Below, in pieces: positions 1-5,918 of a stretch of DNA of 6,398 bases (its first letter is position 1; every line of letters begins with the position of its first letter). The stretch is from an uncultured Alphaproteobacteria bacterium (GTDB taxonomy: Bacteria > Pseudomonadota > Alphaproteobacteria > RF32 > CAG-239). The DNA is taken from NCBI GenBank assembly GCA_910580155.1, contig CAJTWX010000078.1, forward strand, positions 1 through 6,398. Direction: 5' to 3'. Both the position numbers and the translations under genes were made by a program. The notes below the pieces were generated by a model that did no database searches, had not been told where the DNA came from, and saw only the letters and a list, made by a program, of their open reading frames with translations.

Positions 1-55
1 GGTGTACGTGCCGGTTTTGCAGCCATATGTACAGGTAACGCACGGGGTATCGCCG
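1..55 (-). repeat. 55-bp exact direct repeat, copy B
   Basis: This stretch is identical, base for base, to 730-784. The two copies are 729 bp (243 codons) apart and in frame, and both encode the start of a CxxCxYxC module (DTPCVTCTYGCKTGTYT). The match may extend past the left window edge. Confidence 0.95.
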
Positions 56-2811
56 ATGTAGCTTGTGGAGCTGTTGGTTGAGGTTACGGTGTGGTAGTTA
101 TCTGCCGCAGCGCAGGATTGTACTGCCGGAGCGACGCAGGTTTTGGCGGTACATTTACCGCAGGTTTGTCCGCCGGAGGTACCGGAGGATGTCCACGTCC
201 AGCCTTTAGAGCCGGAAGTTCCGCAAGAGTTAAGGTTCGGGTAGCTGGTGCTGTAGCCGTTCGGGCAGGCTGAAGCACCGCCTTGTATCCAGCAGGTGAT
301 ACCGTTTTGGGTTTGCTGGGTACAGGTATAGCCGACGTTTTCTGCCAGACAGGCTGATTCGGAGGTAAATGCGCTTGAGCCATTACACTGATAACTGCAG
401 TTATAGCATCGAGTATTACCGGCGTAGTCGTTTGTTCCGATGGAGCTGGCTTGTAAATAAGAGTATTTCGCACAATTATTTGCATTAGAGTAATCGGTGC
501 TGGACGGAGCCGGACAGGTTTTTGCGGTACATTTGCCGCAAGTTTGTCCGCCTGAGGTTCCGGACGAGCTGTAAGTCCAGCCTTCGGGGTGAGCTTCATT
601 ATTACAGTTATTTAAGCCGGCCGTGTAGCCTGTCGGGCAGCCCGCCGAGCCGGTTCGTTCCCAACAAGAGACGCCGGACTGTGTGTGTTCCGTACAGGTG
701 TAGCCGCCGGTGGTGCACGCAGACTGGCTGGTGTACGTGCCGGTTTTGCAGCCATATGTACAGGTAACGCACGGGGTATCGCCGCTTTGCTCGCCATTTT
801 CGGTTTCCGTTAAGGTATGGTAAGAGTCTGCTGCGGTACAGCTTCCTTGTTTTACTGCAGGAGGTGTACACTGTTTGATATTATCGTTATCTTTTCGCCA
901 GCAGCCGGAACCGGAGGCGCTTTCTTCGCAATAGTAACCGGGGTTGGCTGTTTCGCATTGGGTTTTAGAAGTATATGTATAGCCGGACGGACACTGCGGG
1001 TTTTGATAGCAGGTTAAACCATCGGGCGTTGTAACTTCGATACAGGTTTTGCCGGCAGGGCAGGTTGTTTCGTTTGTTTTACAAGCGTATACGCATTTAT
1101 AACAAGTGTCAAAGCCGACGGTTGTTGAGGTTTCGGTGGTGACATATTTGGTGTTGTCTTTTACGCACGGGGTACTGTTGGGATAATCTGTCGGGCAGTT
1201 TTCAGAACCGGTACGTTTGTAGCAGATAATGCCGTTTTGTGTTTCGGGTGTGCAAGTGAAGCCGCCGTTGGTGCAAACTGCTTCGCTGCTGTATGCGTTG
1301 GTGCCGTTACAGGTGTAATTGCATTTATAGCACTGGTCGTTGCCGTTATAACTGCTTTGGCCGCTTGAAGATGCCGTAAGGTTTGAGAATTGCGGGCAGT
1401 TTGCAGAGTTTTTATAATCCGTGCTTGTTCCGGTAGGGCAAAGTTTTGCCGTGCATTTTCCGCATTTGAGTGTTCCGGAAAAAGGAACAGTCGTATCTTG
1501 TTCCCATATCCAGCCGTTTTCGCCTTGTGCGCCACAGTCGGCAGCACTTTGATATGCGGTGCTGTAAGGGGTGATACAAGCTTTGGGTGTTGTGCCGTCC
1601 TTTCCCCAGCAGCCGGAGCCGGGGGCTGTTTCTACGCATACATAGCCCAAATTGGCTGCTTCGCAGGCAGCTTGTGAGGGATAGCTTTGTCCGGTCGGGC
1701 ATTGCGGGTTGGAATTACAAACTTTGCCATCCGGAGTGGTTACGGTGGTGCAGACTTTGCCGGCAGGGCATGTGTCTGTCCAGCCGAGGTTTGTATCGCA
1801 AGCATATGAGCAGTTGACGCACATATTTTCACCCGCGTATTCGCCGTTGGGCGTTTCTGTTAAGATAATACCAGTTGCAGGCTGTGTGCATTTGCCGGTT
1901 TCAACTGCCGGTATGGTGCAGGTTTTAGCGATGCTTTTCGTCCAGCAGCTGCCGTCAACCCCGCTTGGCGCACAAGTGTAACCGCGGTTTGCAGCTTCGC
2001 AGTCTTCAATGGTGCCGTAATTTCCCTGAGTTATATCACAGAAACCTTTAATGAAACATCCGTGTTGCGGAATACAGGTGTAGCCGGCATATTGGGTGCG
2101 GCAAGCGTCATCGGTGTCATAAAAGCCGCCGGCAGTATCACATTTATAATTGCAGATATAACATTTTTCGTCACCTGAGATGTGTCCGGTCTCGATTGAT
2201 TCGGTGACGTGGCCGAGTTTTTGGGGGCAGGCGCCTGGGGTTTCATCTTCCGGACAAGGAACAGGAACGCATTGTGTTTTATCGTGATTGGGTGTCCAGC
2301 CTTCTTCGCAGTCTTCTAATTTCTTTTTATCTTCGCACTCACTACAGATGCCGTGCGGCGGACATTCGGGCAGCGGATATTGGGAGATATCGCATTTGTT
2401 TTTGTCATCATCGTCAAGCAATAAATATGCGCCCGCGGCAGCACCGGCAGCCAGCAAAGCCCAGCCGGCAGGGTGGAGCTTAGTCTTTTCACCGGCTATA
2501 ATAGCGCAAATCGGGTCGTTGTCATCGTGGCAGGGAGCTTTGGTGCTTGCACCGTAATCAAGCAAAAGGGAGTATGCTTTTTTATCTTTGGCTTTTTGTG
2601 CCAGACATAACGCCGTGTTTTTATTCTGGTCCATCAAATTTATGTAGCGCTTAAACTGGGTTAACCGCGTGGTGTTGTTTTCGTGTGCCCAACGGTAGAG
2701 GTGCTCAGGTGTGAGGCGTACTCTAGCGGCCTGTGCGTCATTAACCGATACGGCGCATAATGCGGCAATTAATCCGAAACTGATACTTAAGCATCTTATT
2801 ATTTTCTTCAT
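1..2811 (-). CDS. Large secreted cysteine-rich repeat protein (partial, C-terminus beyond the window)
   Basis: The frame is open for all 937 codons from the ATG at 2809-2811 to base 1, with no in-frame stop. The start is supported by AAAGGGAG seven bases upstream. Residues 1-28 form a classic signal peptide (MKK, hydrophobic core, AQA before the likely cleavage after A28). Residues 61-89 match one ankyrin repeat (NTALCLAQKA, LLLDYGAS). Residues about 114-132 are a hydrophobic Ala/Gly/Leu segment followed by DDDDK. From residue 140 the protein is about 10% cysteine. CxxCxYxC modules begin near residues 217, 331, 494, 570, 681, 802 and 924, and alternate with TxxQNGIxCW, CPAGKxC, NPQCP, GSGCW and TCGKCTAKTC blocks. 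It is probably a disulfide-rich envelope or surface protein. I do not recognise a named family and infer no enzymatic role. Odd point: a cleaved signal peptide plus a true membrane segment would place the cysteines in the cytoplasm, and the charges flanking the segment (K/H before, D after) suggest the opposite orientation. Confidence 0.88.
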   Translation of the reverse strand, partial: MKKIIRCLSISFGLIAALCAVSVNDAQAARVRLTPEHLYRWAHENNTTRLTQFKRYINLMDQNKNTALCLAQKAKDKKAYSLLLDYGASTKAPCHDDNDPICAIIAGEKTKLHPAGWALLAAGAAAGAYLLLDDDDKNKCDISQYPLPECPPHGICSECEDKKKLEDCEEGWTPNHDKTQCVPVPCPEDETPGACPQKLGHVTESIETGHISGDEKCYICNYKCDTAGGFYDTDDACRTQYAGYTCIPQHGCFIKGFCDITQGNYGTIEDCEAANRGYTCAPSGVDGSCWTKSIAKTCTIPAVETGKCTQPATGIILTETPNGEYAGENMCVNCSYACDTNLGWTDTCPAGKVCTTVTTPDGKVCNSNPQCPTGQSYPSQAACEAANLGYVCVETAPGSGCWGKDGTTPKACITPYSTAYQSAADCGAQGENGWIWEQDTTVPFSGTLKCGKCTAKLCPTGTSTDYKNSANCPQFSNLTASSSGQSSYNGNDQCYKCNYTCNGTNAYSSEAVCTNGGFTCTPETQNGIICYKRTGSENCPTDYPNSTPCVKDNTKYVTTETSTTVGFDTCYKCVYACKTNETTCPAGKTCIEVTTPDGLTCYQNPQCPSGYTYTSKTQCETANPGYYCEESASGSGCWRKDNDNIKQCTPPAVKQGSCTAADSYHTLTETENGEQSGDTPCVTCTYGCKTGTYTSQSACTTGGYTCTEHTQSGVSCWERTGSAGCPTGYTAGLNNCNNEAHPEGWTYSSSGTSGGQTCGKCTAKTCPAPSSTDYSNANNCAKYSYLQASSIGTNDYAGNTRCYNCSYQCNGSSAFTSESACLAENVGYTCTQQTQNGITCWIQGGASACPNGYSTSYPNLNSCGTSGSKGWTWTSSGTSGGQTCGKCTAKTCVAPAVQSCAAADNYHTVTSTNSSTSYIGDTPCVTCTYGCKTGTYT
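136..204 (-). repeat. Diverged in-frame repeat of 514-582 (GWTW...CGKCTAKTC block)
   Basis: It encodes residues 870-892, GWTW-TSSGTSGGQTCGKCTAKTC. The copy at 514-582 (residues 744-766) differs at about 13 of 69 bases but only at a few residues. The spacing is 378 bp or 126 codons. A third, more diverged copy encodes residues 433-458, near positions 1438-1515. The silent divergence suggests an older duplication held by selection on the protein. Confidence 0.85.
514..582 (-). repeat. Diverged in-frame repeat of 136-204
   Basis: It encodes residues 744-766 of the cysteine-rich protein and is the partner of 136-204. Both copies share the TSGGQTCGKCTAKTC core and are followed by a Pro/Ala-rich linker. 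Confidence 0.85.
730..784 (-). repeat. 55-bp exact direct repeat, copy A
   Basis: This is the partner of 1-55 and encodes residues 676-694 of the cysteine-rich protein. Identity ends at base 785. The flanking modules are related but diverged, so the exact block suggests recent duplication or gene conversion within the gene. Confidence 0.95.
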
Positions 2812-2818
2812 ATAAATT

Positions 2819-2826
2819 CTCCCTTT
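2819..2826 (-). promoter_or_regulatory. Shine-Dalgarno of the cysteine-rich protein gene
   Basis: On the minus strand this reads AAAGGGAG, seven bases before the ATG at 2811. It fixes the start codon and puts it directly before an ideal signal peptide. Confidence 0.8.
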
Positions 2827-2832
2827 AGTCGA

Positions 2833-2850
2833 TATGCAGCGTCCTGCATA
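2833..2850 (-). other. 5' UTR hairpin upstream of the cysteine-rich protein gene
   Basis: The two arms TATGCAG and CTGCATA are perfect 7-bp complements around a 4-base loop (GACG on the minus strand). The hairpin lies between the predicted transcription start and the Shine-Dalgarno, leaving six bases before AAAGGGAG. It has no T-tract and so is not a terminator. A role in mRNA stability or translation control is possible but unproven. Confidence 0.6.
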
Positions 2851-2883
2851 CACAAAAATGGCGTTTTAACACACCTTGTTTGA

Positions 2884-2912
2884 TTTTTAGCACAGGGACT
2901 TTGGAATGTAAA
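2884..2912 (-). promoter_or_regulatory. Sigma70-type promoter of the cysteine-rich protein gene
   Basis: On the minus strand there is a -35 box TTTACA (2907-2912), a 17-bp spacer and a -10 box TAAAAA (2884-2889). The -10 is preceded by TGC, giving an extended -10. The predicted start near 2877 leaves a 5' UTR of about 65 nt. Confidence 0.6.
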
Positions 2913-3112
2913 GAACTTTTTTGTATATAAATGGTTAATTTTAGGGGTGAGAGGCCTGCAATGCGAGTCTGTATAAGGAATTTAAAAGATTTAAAAAATA
3001 TAAGGAGCGAATCGCACTTTGTGCAATATTAACCCAATGGTAATATCTTGTTAATACATTCTTAATTTTTTGTCTATTTTGTGAATGGCTTGCGATTCGG
3101 AATCCGACGGCG
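2913..3112. other. AT-rich intergenic region with inverted repeats, no convincing gene
   Basis: This region lies between the end of the SH3 gene and the promoter of the cysteine-rich gene. It contains a 9-bp inverted repeat, CGAATCGCA (3008-3016) with TGCGATTCG (3091-3099). Inside it are ATATTA (3026-3031) with TAATAT (3041-3046), and GCAC-TTT-GTGC (3014-3024). TCGGA-A-TCCGA (3097-3107) overlaps the right arm. I see no clear intrinsic terminator for the SH3 gene, so some transcripts could run on into the cysteine-rich gene. Confidence 0.45.
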
Positions 3113-3601
3113 CTATTTTATTTCTTCGTCCTTTTTAACGCCATAGATAACGCTTCTTTGCATCCAGCCCTCAAGATTGTTTTCAAACTCCAAGAGGCAG
3201 AAAGCAGGGGAGCAGCGTTTGATTTTGCCGATGGCACCGTTTTCGGCGCGGGCAATAATGTCTGAATTCAGGCTGTCTTTATCGTAAACGTTGTTTTCTC
3301 CGGGTTCGGTGACAAGCGCGTAGCGGGCGTTGGTTAATAGGTTTTTCATAACCCAGCTGATGGTTCCTTCGTGGTCGCGGATTTTGCGCCATTGTTCATA
3401 TTCGGCGATAATCTCGACCGGATAGTTTTGCTGTTGGTATATCCATTCAATCGGGTAGCGCATATTCGGCCCGGAGCGTGCGTTTACCTTGTTGGCACGC
3501 ATTGCAACAAAACGCGTTTCTTTGGGCGACAGTTCAATGATTGCGGCGTTAGCATTTGCGGCAAATACGGCGATGAGCAATGATAAAACTATGGAGCGCA
3601 T
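3113..3601 (-). CDS. Secreted SH3-domain protein (SH3_4/DUF1058 type)
   Basis: This is a complete 162-residue protein. GAGGG five bases before the ATG supports the start. Residues 1-19 are a signal peptide ending in ANA, so the mature protein is probably periplasmic and about 143 residues long. Residues about 30-90 form a bacterial SH3 domain with the family hallmarks VNARSGP, RYPIEWIY, PVEIIAEYEQWRKIRD and a GT-ISWV strand. Residues about 95-153 look like a second, weaker SH3 unit ending in LEGWMQRSVIYGV. Such domains usually bind cell-wall peptides or act as adaptors and have no catalytic activity. The family is widespread in Alphaproteobacteria, often as a small stand-alone envelope protein of unknown role. 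Two cysteines (C130, C135) could form a disulfide. It is divergent from the M20 gene and co-oriented with the cysteine-rich gene about 300 bp downstream. The family assignment is firm and the biological role unknown. Confidence 0.9.
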   Translation of the reverse strand: MRSIVLSLLIAVFAANANAAIIELSPKETRFVAMRANKVNARSGPNMRYPIEWIYQQQNYPVEIIAEYEQWRKIRDHEGTISWVMKNLLTNARYALVTEPGENNVYDKDSLNSDIIARAENGAIGKIKRCSPAFCLLEFENNLEGWMQRSVIYGVKKDEEIK

Positions 3602-3739
3602 TTTTCCCTCTTTTTAGATTATTTTTTATCAGTCTAGGAGGCGGGGGTTAAAAAAAGATTAAAAGCGGATATTTTTTTAAAGGTTTATTTATAAAACGGG
3701 GAATATGATGGCGGAAATTTTGATGAAAGGATTATTGAG
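3602..3739. promoter_or_regulatory. Divergent intergenic region between the SH3 and M20 genes
   Basis: This AT-rich 138-bp gap must hold the promoters of both divergent genes. TATGAT (3704-3709) is a possible -10 for the M20 gene, but I see no good -35 at proper spacing. For the minus strand no hexamer pair stands out. AAAGGA at 3726-3731 is the ribosome binding site of the M20 gene. Confidence 0.35.
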
Positions 3740-4846
3740 ATGGATTTGATTAAAACAATTGAAGAATTGGTGCGTTTTAAAACCGAGACGGGAAATGCGG
3801 CAGAGATTGATGCGTGTCTGGACTATATTAAGGCAAGTTTTGACGGGACGGACGCTGTGGTGAAAATCGAGCGGTTTGAAGAGGCAAGTCCGGTGATTTA
3901 TATTGCCAATAATGATGAAATGCAGCAAAATGCGCTGGTTTTAGGGCATATTGATGTGGTGAAAGCATCAGAGGAGATGTTTAACCCTTATATCAAAGAC
4001 GGCAAGATGTATGGACGCGGCACACTGGATATGAAGTCTTTTGCGGCAGTTGCGATGCACTCAATGCACTATGTGCTGGAACATAAATTGCCGGTGAAAT
4101 TTGCGGTTATTCTTTCTACGGATGAAGAGCAGGGGAGCAAGAGCACGCACGCGTTTTTGGAGCGTTATCCTGAACTGAACGCCGATGTGGTGCTTGATAA
4201 TGATGTCGGCGGCGACATTGGCGAGATTATCAATAAATGCAAGAATCCGGTGTTTGTGAAATTGTTTGCCGAAGGAAAACAGGCGCACGGGTCAACGCCT
4301 TGGGACGGGCTGGATGCAAACGAGATGTTAATGCGGACGCTCGGGAACCTGCGCAAAGACTATCCGTATTTTGACATTAACAGCGGCAAACCTGAAAATA
4401 CGTGGATTGATACGATGCACGCGGCAAAAATCGGTGGCGGCGAGGTGTCTAACATTATTTCGGGCAATGCGTATGCTTTGCTGGATTTTCGTTTAACGGA
4501 AAACTCGACGGTTGCCGGACTGGAAGAAAACCTTAAAAAGGCGTGTGAAACCGGTGTGCGTTATGAGATTGTGTCGGTGTCTACGCCGGTGGTGATGCGC
4601 GAGGATAATCCGCAGATTTTGGCGTATAAAGCGCTTGCGGAAAAAGTGATGGGGCGCGGGATTAAATTTGTGCAAATCGGTGGAGCGACGGATGCACGGC
4701 TGTTTGCGGAAAAAGGCGCAACGGTGATTATGCACTCGGGTACCGGCGAGGGGATGCACGCTGAAGGCGAGTATGTGGTTCTGCAGTCGGTTGAGGAACT
4801 GGCTAAAATTCAGATTGAATATCTGAAAAAGCTGGCGCAGCAATAA
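3740..4846 (+). CDS. M20-family zinc metallohydrolase (ArgE/DapE/carboxypeptidase-like)
   Basis: This complete 368-residue protein is the usual length for M20 enzymes, which use two metal ions to cleave amide or peptide bonds of N-acyl amino acids or small peptides. The motifs are in order: GHIDVV with H70 and the accessory D72; YGRGTLDMKS with bridging ligand D97; STDEEQGS with catalytic base E129 and ligand E130; an acidic LDND ligand region at 152-155; AHGSTPWDG with H183 at the start of the inserted dimerisation domain; GGEVSNIISG and LDFRL (R251) in that domain; and HSGTGEGMHAEGEYV with the last ligand H340. The start is preceded by AAAGGA with 8-bp spacing. No signal peptide is seen, so it should be cytoplasmic. 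GHIDVVK lacks the proline common after DVV, and substrate specificity cannot be read from sequence; acetylornithine deacetylase, succinyl-diaminopimelate desuccinylase and a peptidase are all possible. Confidence 0.88.
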   Translation: MDLIKTIEELVRFKTETGNAAEIDACLDYIKASFDGTDAVVKIERFEEASPVIYIANNDEMQQNALVLGHIDVVKASEEMFNPYIKDGKMYGRGTLDMKSFAAVAMHSMHYVLEHKLPVKFAVILSTDEEQGSKSTHAFLERYPELNADVVLDNDVGGDIGEIINKCKNPVFVKLFAEGKQAHGSTPWDGLDANEMLMRTLGNLRKDYPYFDINSGKPENTWIDTMHAAKIGGGEVSNIISGNAYALLDFRLTENSTVAGLEENLKKACETGVRYEIVSVSTPVVMREDNPQILAYKALAEKVMGRGIKFVQIGGATDARLFAEKGATVIMHSGTGEGMHAEGEYVVLQSVEELAKIQIEYLKKLAQQ

Positions 4847-4852
4847 AAAGTC

Positions 4853-4881
4853 TGGACATCTCCGAAATCTTTCCTTATAGT
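4853..4881 (+). promoter_or_regulatory. Sigma70-type promoter of surE
   Basis: A -35 box TGGACA (4853-4858), a 17-bp spacer and a -10 box TATAGT (4876-4881) lie in the short gap after the M20 stop codon. The expected start near 4888 falls at the surE Shine-Dalgarno, giving a very short leader. surE can therefore be transcribed independently of the M20 gene. Confidence 0.6.
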
Positions 4882-4901
4882 GCGTTTGAAAGGAACGTAT
4901 T

Positions 4902-5720
4902 ATGCACTTCAAACCCGAATCCAACATCGAAAACTGCCGGATTTTAATTACCAATGATGACGGGATTGATGCATACGGCATAAAGCTGTTGGAATATCTG
5001 TTGCTCAAAATCACCCCGAATGTGTTGGTGGTGGCGCCAAAGGATGAAAAAAGCGGGGCGGGGCACTCGTTGACATCGGATAAAATGCGCAGTATGTTTG
5101 GGCATACGTCTATTGCCGAGTTTCCGAATGATATTTTCCAGTATGACAGCTACCATTATGCTGTGGACGGCACGCCGTGTGATTGTGTGCGGGTGGCGCT
5201 GAATATGATTATGCGCGGCAATTATCCGGATTTGATAATCTCGGGTATCAACAACGGGCGCAATATTGCTGATGACGTGACCTATTCGGGAACAATCGGG
5301 GCAGCGATGGAGGGGGTGTTATACGGCATTCCGTCTATTGCCGTTTCTCAGTTTGTGAAAAAAGGCGAGGAAGTCAACTGGCAGATTGCCGAGAAATATC
5401 TGATTGAAATTGTCAAAAAAGTCCGGCAGGGAACATTCAGCGCTGATACGCTGGTTAATATCAATTTTCCGAATATTCCGACAGAAGAGCTGCAGGGGAT
5501 AGAAATCTGCCGTCAGGGGCGGCGCCGTTTTGTGGAAGGAACGGTAGAAAACAGCCTTTTATGTGCGAAGTTTTTATTGCATACCGAAAAAGAAGAAACG
5601 TGCTATCCGGACGATAACGAAAAGATAGATAAAAACATCACCATCACCGCGCTTAAAATCAATCTTACAGATGATGACGGACTGCAGGAACTGGAAAAAG
5701 TTTTTGCACAAACGATATAA
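4902..5720 (+). CDS. surE: 5'-nucleotidase SurE (survival protein)
   Basis: This 272-residue protein is slightly longer than typical SurE (about 250) because of roughly 11 extra N-terminal residues before the first strand. SurE is a cytoplasmic, metal-dependent phosphatase that dephosphorylates nucleoside 5'- and 3'-monophosphates and is linked to stress and stationary-phase survival. Visible signatures are RILITNDDGIDAYG with metal ligands D19 and D20; SGAGHSLT with S51 as the third ligand; YAVDGTPCDCVRVAL at 86-100; and SGINNGRNIADDVTYSG with ligand N117, followed by TIGAAMEGVLYGIPSIAVS. The C-terminal region carries NINFPNIP and a QGRRRF element typical of the family. AAGGA (4890-4894) lies seven bases before the ATG. 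No terminator follows before the cysS leader, so surE transcripts may also enter the cysS attenuator. Confidence 0.96.
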   Translation: MHFKPESNIENCRILITNDDGIDAYGIKLLEYLLLKITPNVLVVAPKDEKSGAGHSLTSDKMRSMFGHTSIAEFPNDIFQYDSYHYAVDGTPCDCVRVALNMIMRGNYPDLIISGINNGRNIADDVTYSGTIGAAMEGVLYGIPSIAVSQFVKKGEEVNWQIAEKYLIEIVKKVRQGTFSADTLVNINFPNIPTEELQGIEICRQGRRRFVEGTVENSLLCAKFLLHTEKEETCYPDDNEKIDKNITITALKINLTDDDGLQELEKVFAQTI

Positions 5721-5724
5721 ACGC

Positions 5725-5758
5725 TTGACATTCGGCTTAAAGCGCGCCACATTATAAG
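5725..5758 (+). promoter_or_regulatory. Probable promoter of the cysS leader transcript
   Basis: A perfect -35 consensus TTGACA (5725-5730) begins four bases after the surE stop codon. The -10 is less clear. TATAAG (5753-5758) is a good hexamer but 22 bp away, while CATTAT (5750-5755) has a 19-bp spacer. Either would start transcription around 5762-5767, just before the leader ORF's Shine-Dalgarno, as expected for an attenuator leader. Confidence 0.45.
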
Positions 5759-5781
5759 CTGTAATGCAAGAAAGGATAATT

Positions 5782-5826
5782 ATGCTCCGTGCTATTGTAA
5801 ACAACTGTTGCTGTAAGACCTCTTAA
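5782..5826 (+). CDS. Cysteine-rich leader peptide of cysS (MLRAIVNNCCCKTS)
   Basis: This is a 14-codon ORF in the gap before cysS, with three consecutive cysteine codons TGT-TGC-TGT at 5806-5814 and stop TAA at 5824-5826. AAAGGA (5771-5776) sits five bases before the ATG, a good ribosome binding site. An in-frame ATG at 5764 has no such site. The peptide probably has no function of its own; its translation senses charged Cys-tRNA, as the tandem Trp codons of trpL sense Trp-tRNA. Chance is unlikely because the Cys run is in frame with a good start, lies upstream of the gene for the enzyme that charges tRNA-Cys, and is followed by a terminator with competing pairings. Direct proof of translation is not available from sequence. 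Confidence 0.85.
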   Translation: MLRAIVNNCCCKTS

Positions 5827-5853
5827 AGCTTTCGCTGCCGGAGTTGTTTTAGC
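5791..5853 (+). other. Anti-antiterminator pairing (region 1:2) of the cysS attenuator
   Basis: AAACAACT (5799-5806) is an exact 8-bp complement of AGTTGTTT (5842-5849). GCTA (5791-5794) is a complement of TAGC (5850-5853), with a 4-base bulge at 5795-5798. The 5' arm covers the leader codons just before and into the first Cys codon, so a ribosome stalled on the Cys codons would block this pairing. The hairpin loop encloses the antiterminator arm at 5834-5839. Confidence 0.7.
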
Positions 5854-5874
5854 ATATAGAACATAAAGGGCAGT
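5834..5874 (+). other. Candidate antiterminator pairing (region 2:3)
   Basis: CTGCC (5835-5839) complements GGCAG (5869-5873), extended by a G-U pair from G5834 to T5874. This uses the 5' arm of the terminator, so it excludes the terminator hairpin. The arm starts about nine bases after the leader stop codon, where a ribosome terminating there would cover it. The pairing is short and is the weakest element of the model. Confidence 0.5.
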
Positions 5875-5895
5875 TTCAAAACTGCCTCTTTTTTT
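5869..5895 (+). terminator. Intrinsic terminator (attenuator) upstream of cysS
   Basis: GGCAGTTT (5869-5876) and AAACTGCC (5879-5886) are perfect complements, forming a stem of 7 bp with a UCAA tetraloop. They are followed by TC and an unbroken run of seven T (5889-5895). It points in the direction of cysS and ends 23 bases before its ATG. A terminator placed between a promoter and the gene it serves implies regulated read-through. Confidence 0.9.
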
Positions 5896-5918
5896 AATAT
5901 AGGATAAGGAAAACCAAA

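Noticed and set aside
1..2160. Repeats as a CRISPR array or tandem satellite
   Set aside because: The repeats are in-frame coding modules at 378- and 729-bp spacing, with no regular short spacers and no cas genes.
84..2557. Several open frames of 60-170 codons on both strands across the left 2.5 kb
   Set aside because: They all overlap the single 937-codon minus-strand frame in other phases, lack good ribosome binding sites, and have the Pro/Ala/Thr- or Arg-rich composition expected when a repetitive gene is read out of frame.
2753..2771. Possible lipoprotein signal (AALC near residues 16-19) in the cysteine-rich protein
   Set aside because: The residue before the cysteine is Leu, whereas a lipobox needs Gly, Ala or Ser. 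The AQA site at residues 26-28 fits ordinary signal peptidase I better.
2961..3032. 23-codon plus-strand ORF (MRVCIRNLKDLKNIRSESHF...) preceded by GAGAGG
   Set aside because: The ribosome binding site is acceptable, but there is no convincing promoter, no recognisable sequence and no supporting context, so it is indistinguishable from chance.
4493..5014. 173-codon minus-strand open frame across the M20 end and surE start
   Set aside because: It is the antisense of two genes with intact family motifs, and its composition (rich in His, Arg, Phe, Asn) does not resemble a real protein.
5764..5826. Longer leader peptide starting at ATG 5764
   Set aside because: It is in frame but has no Shine-Dalgarno and lies at or very near the predicted transcription start. 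The ATG at 5782 has AAAGGA at good spacing.
5721..5918. T-box riboswitch as the cysS regulator
   Set aside because: I see no T-box consensus (TGGNACCGCG-like) or specifier-loop architecture, the leader is too short, and the Cys-codon ORF explains the terminator better.
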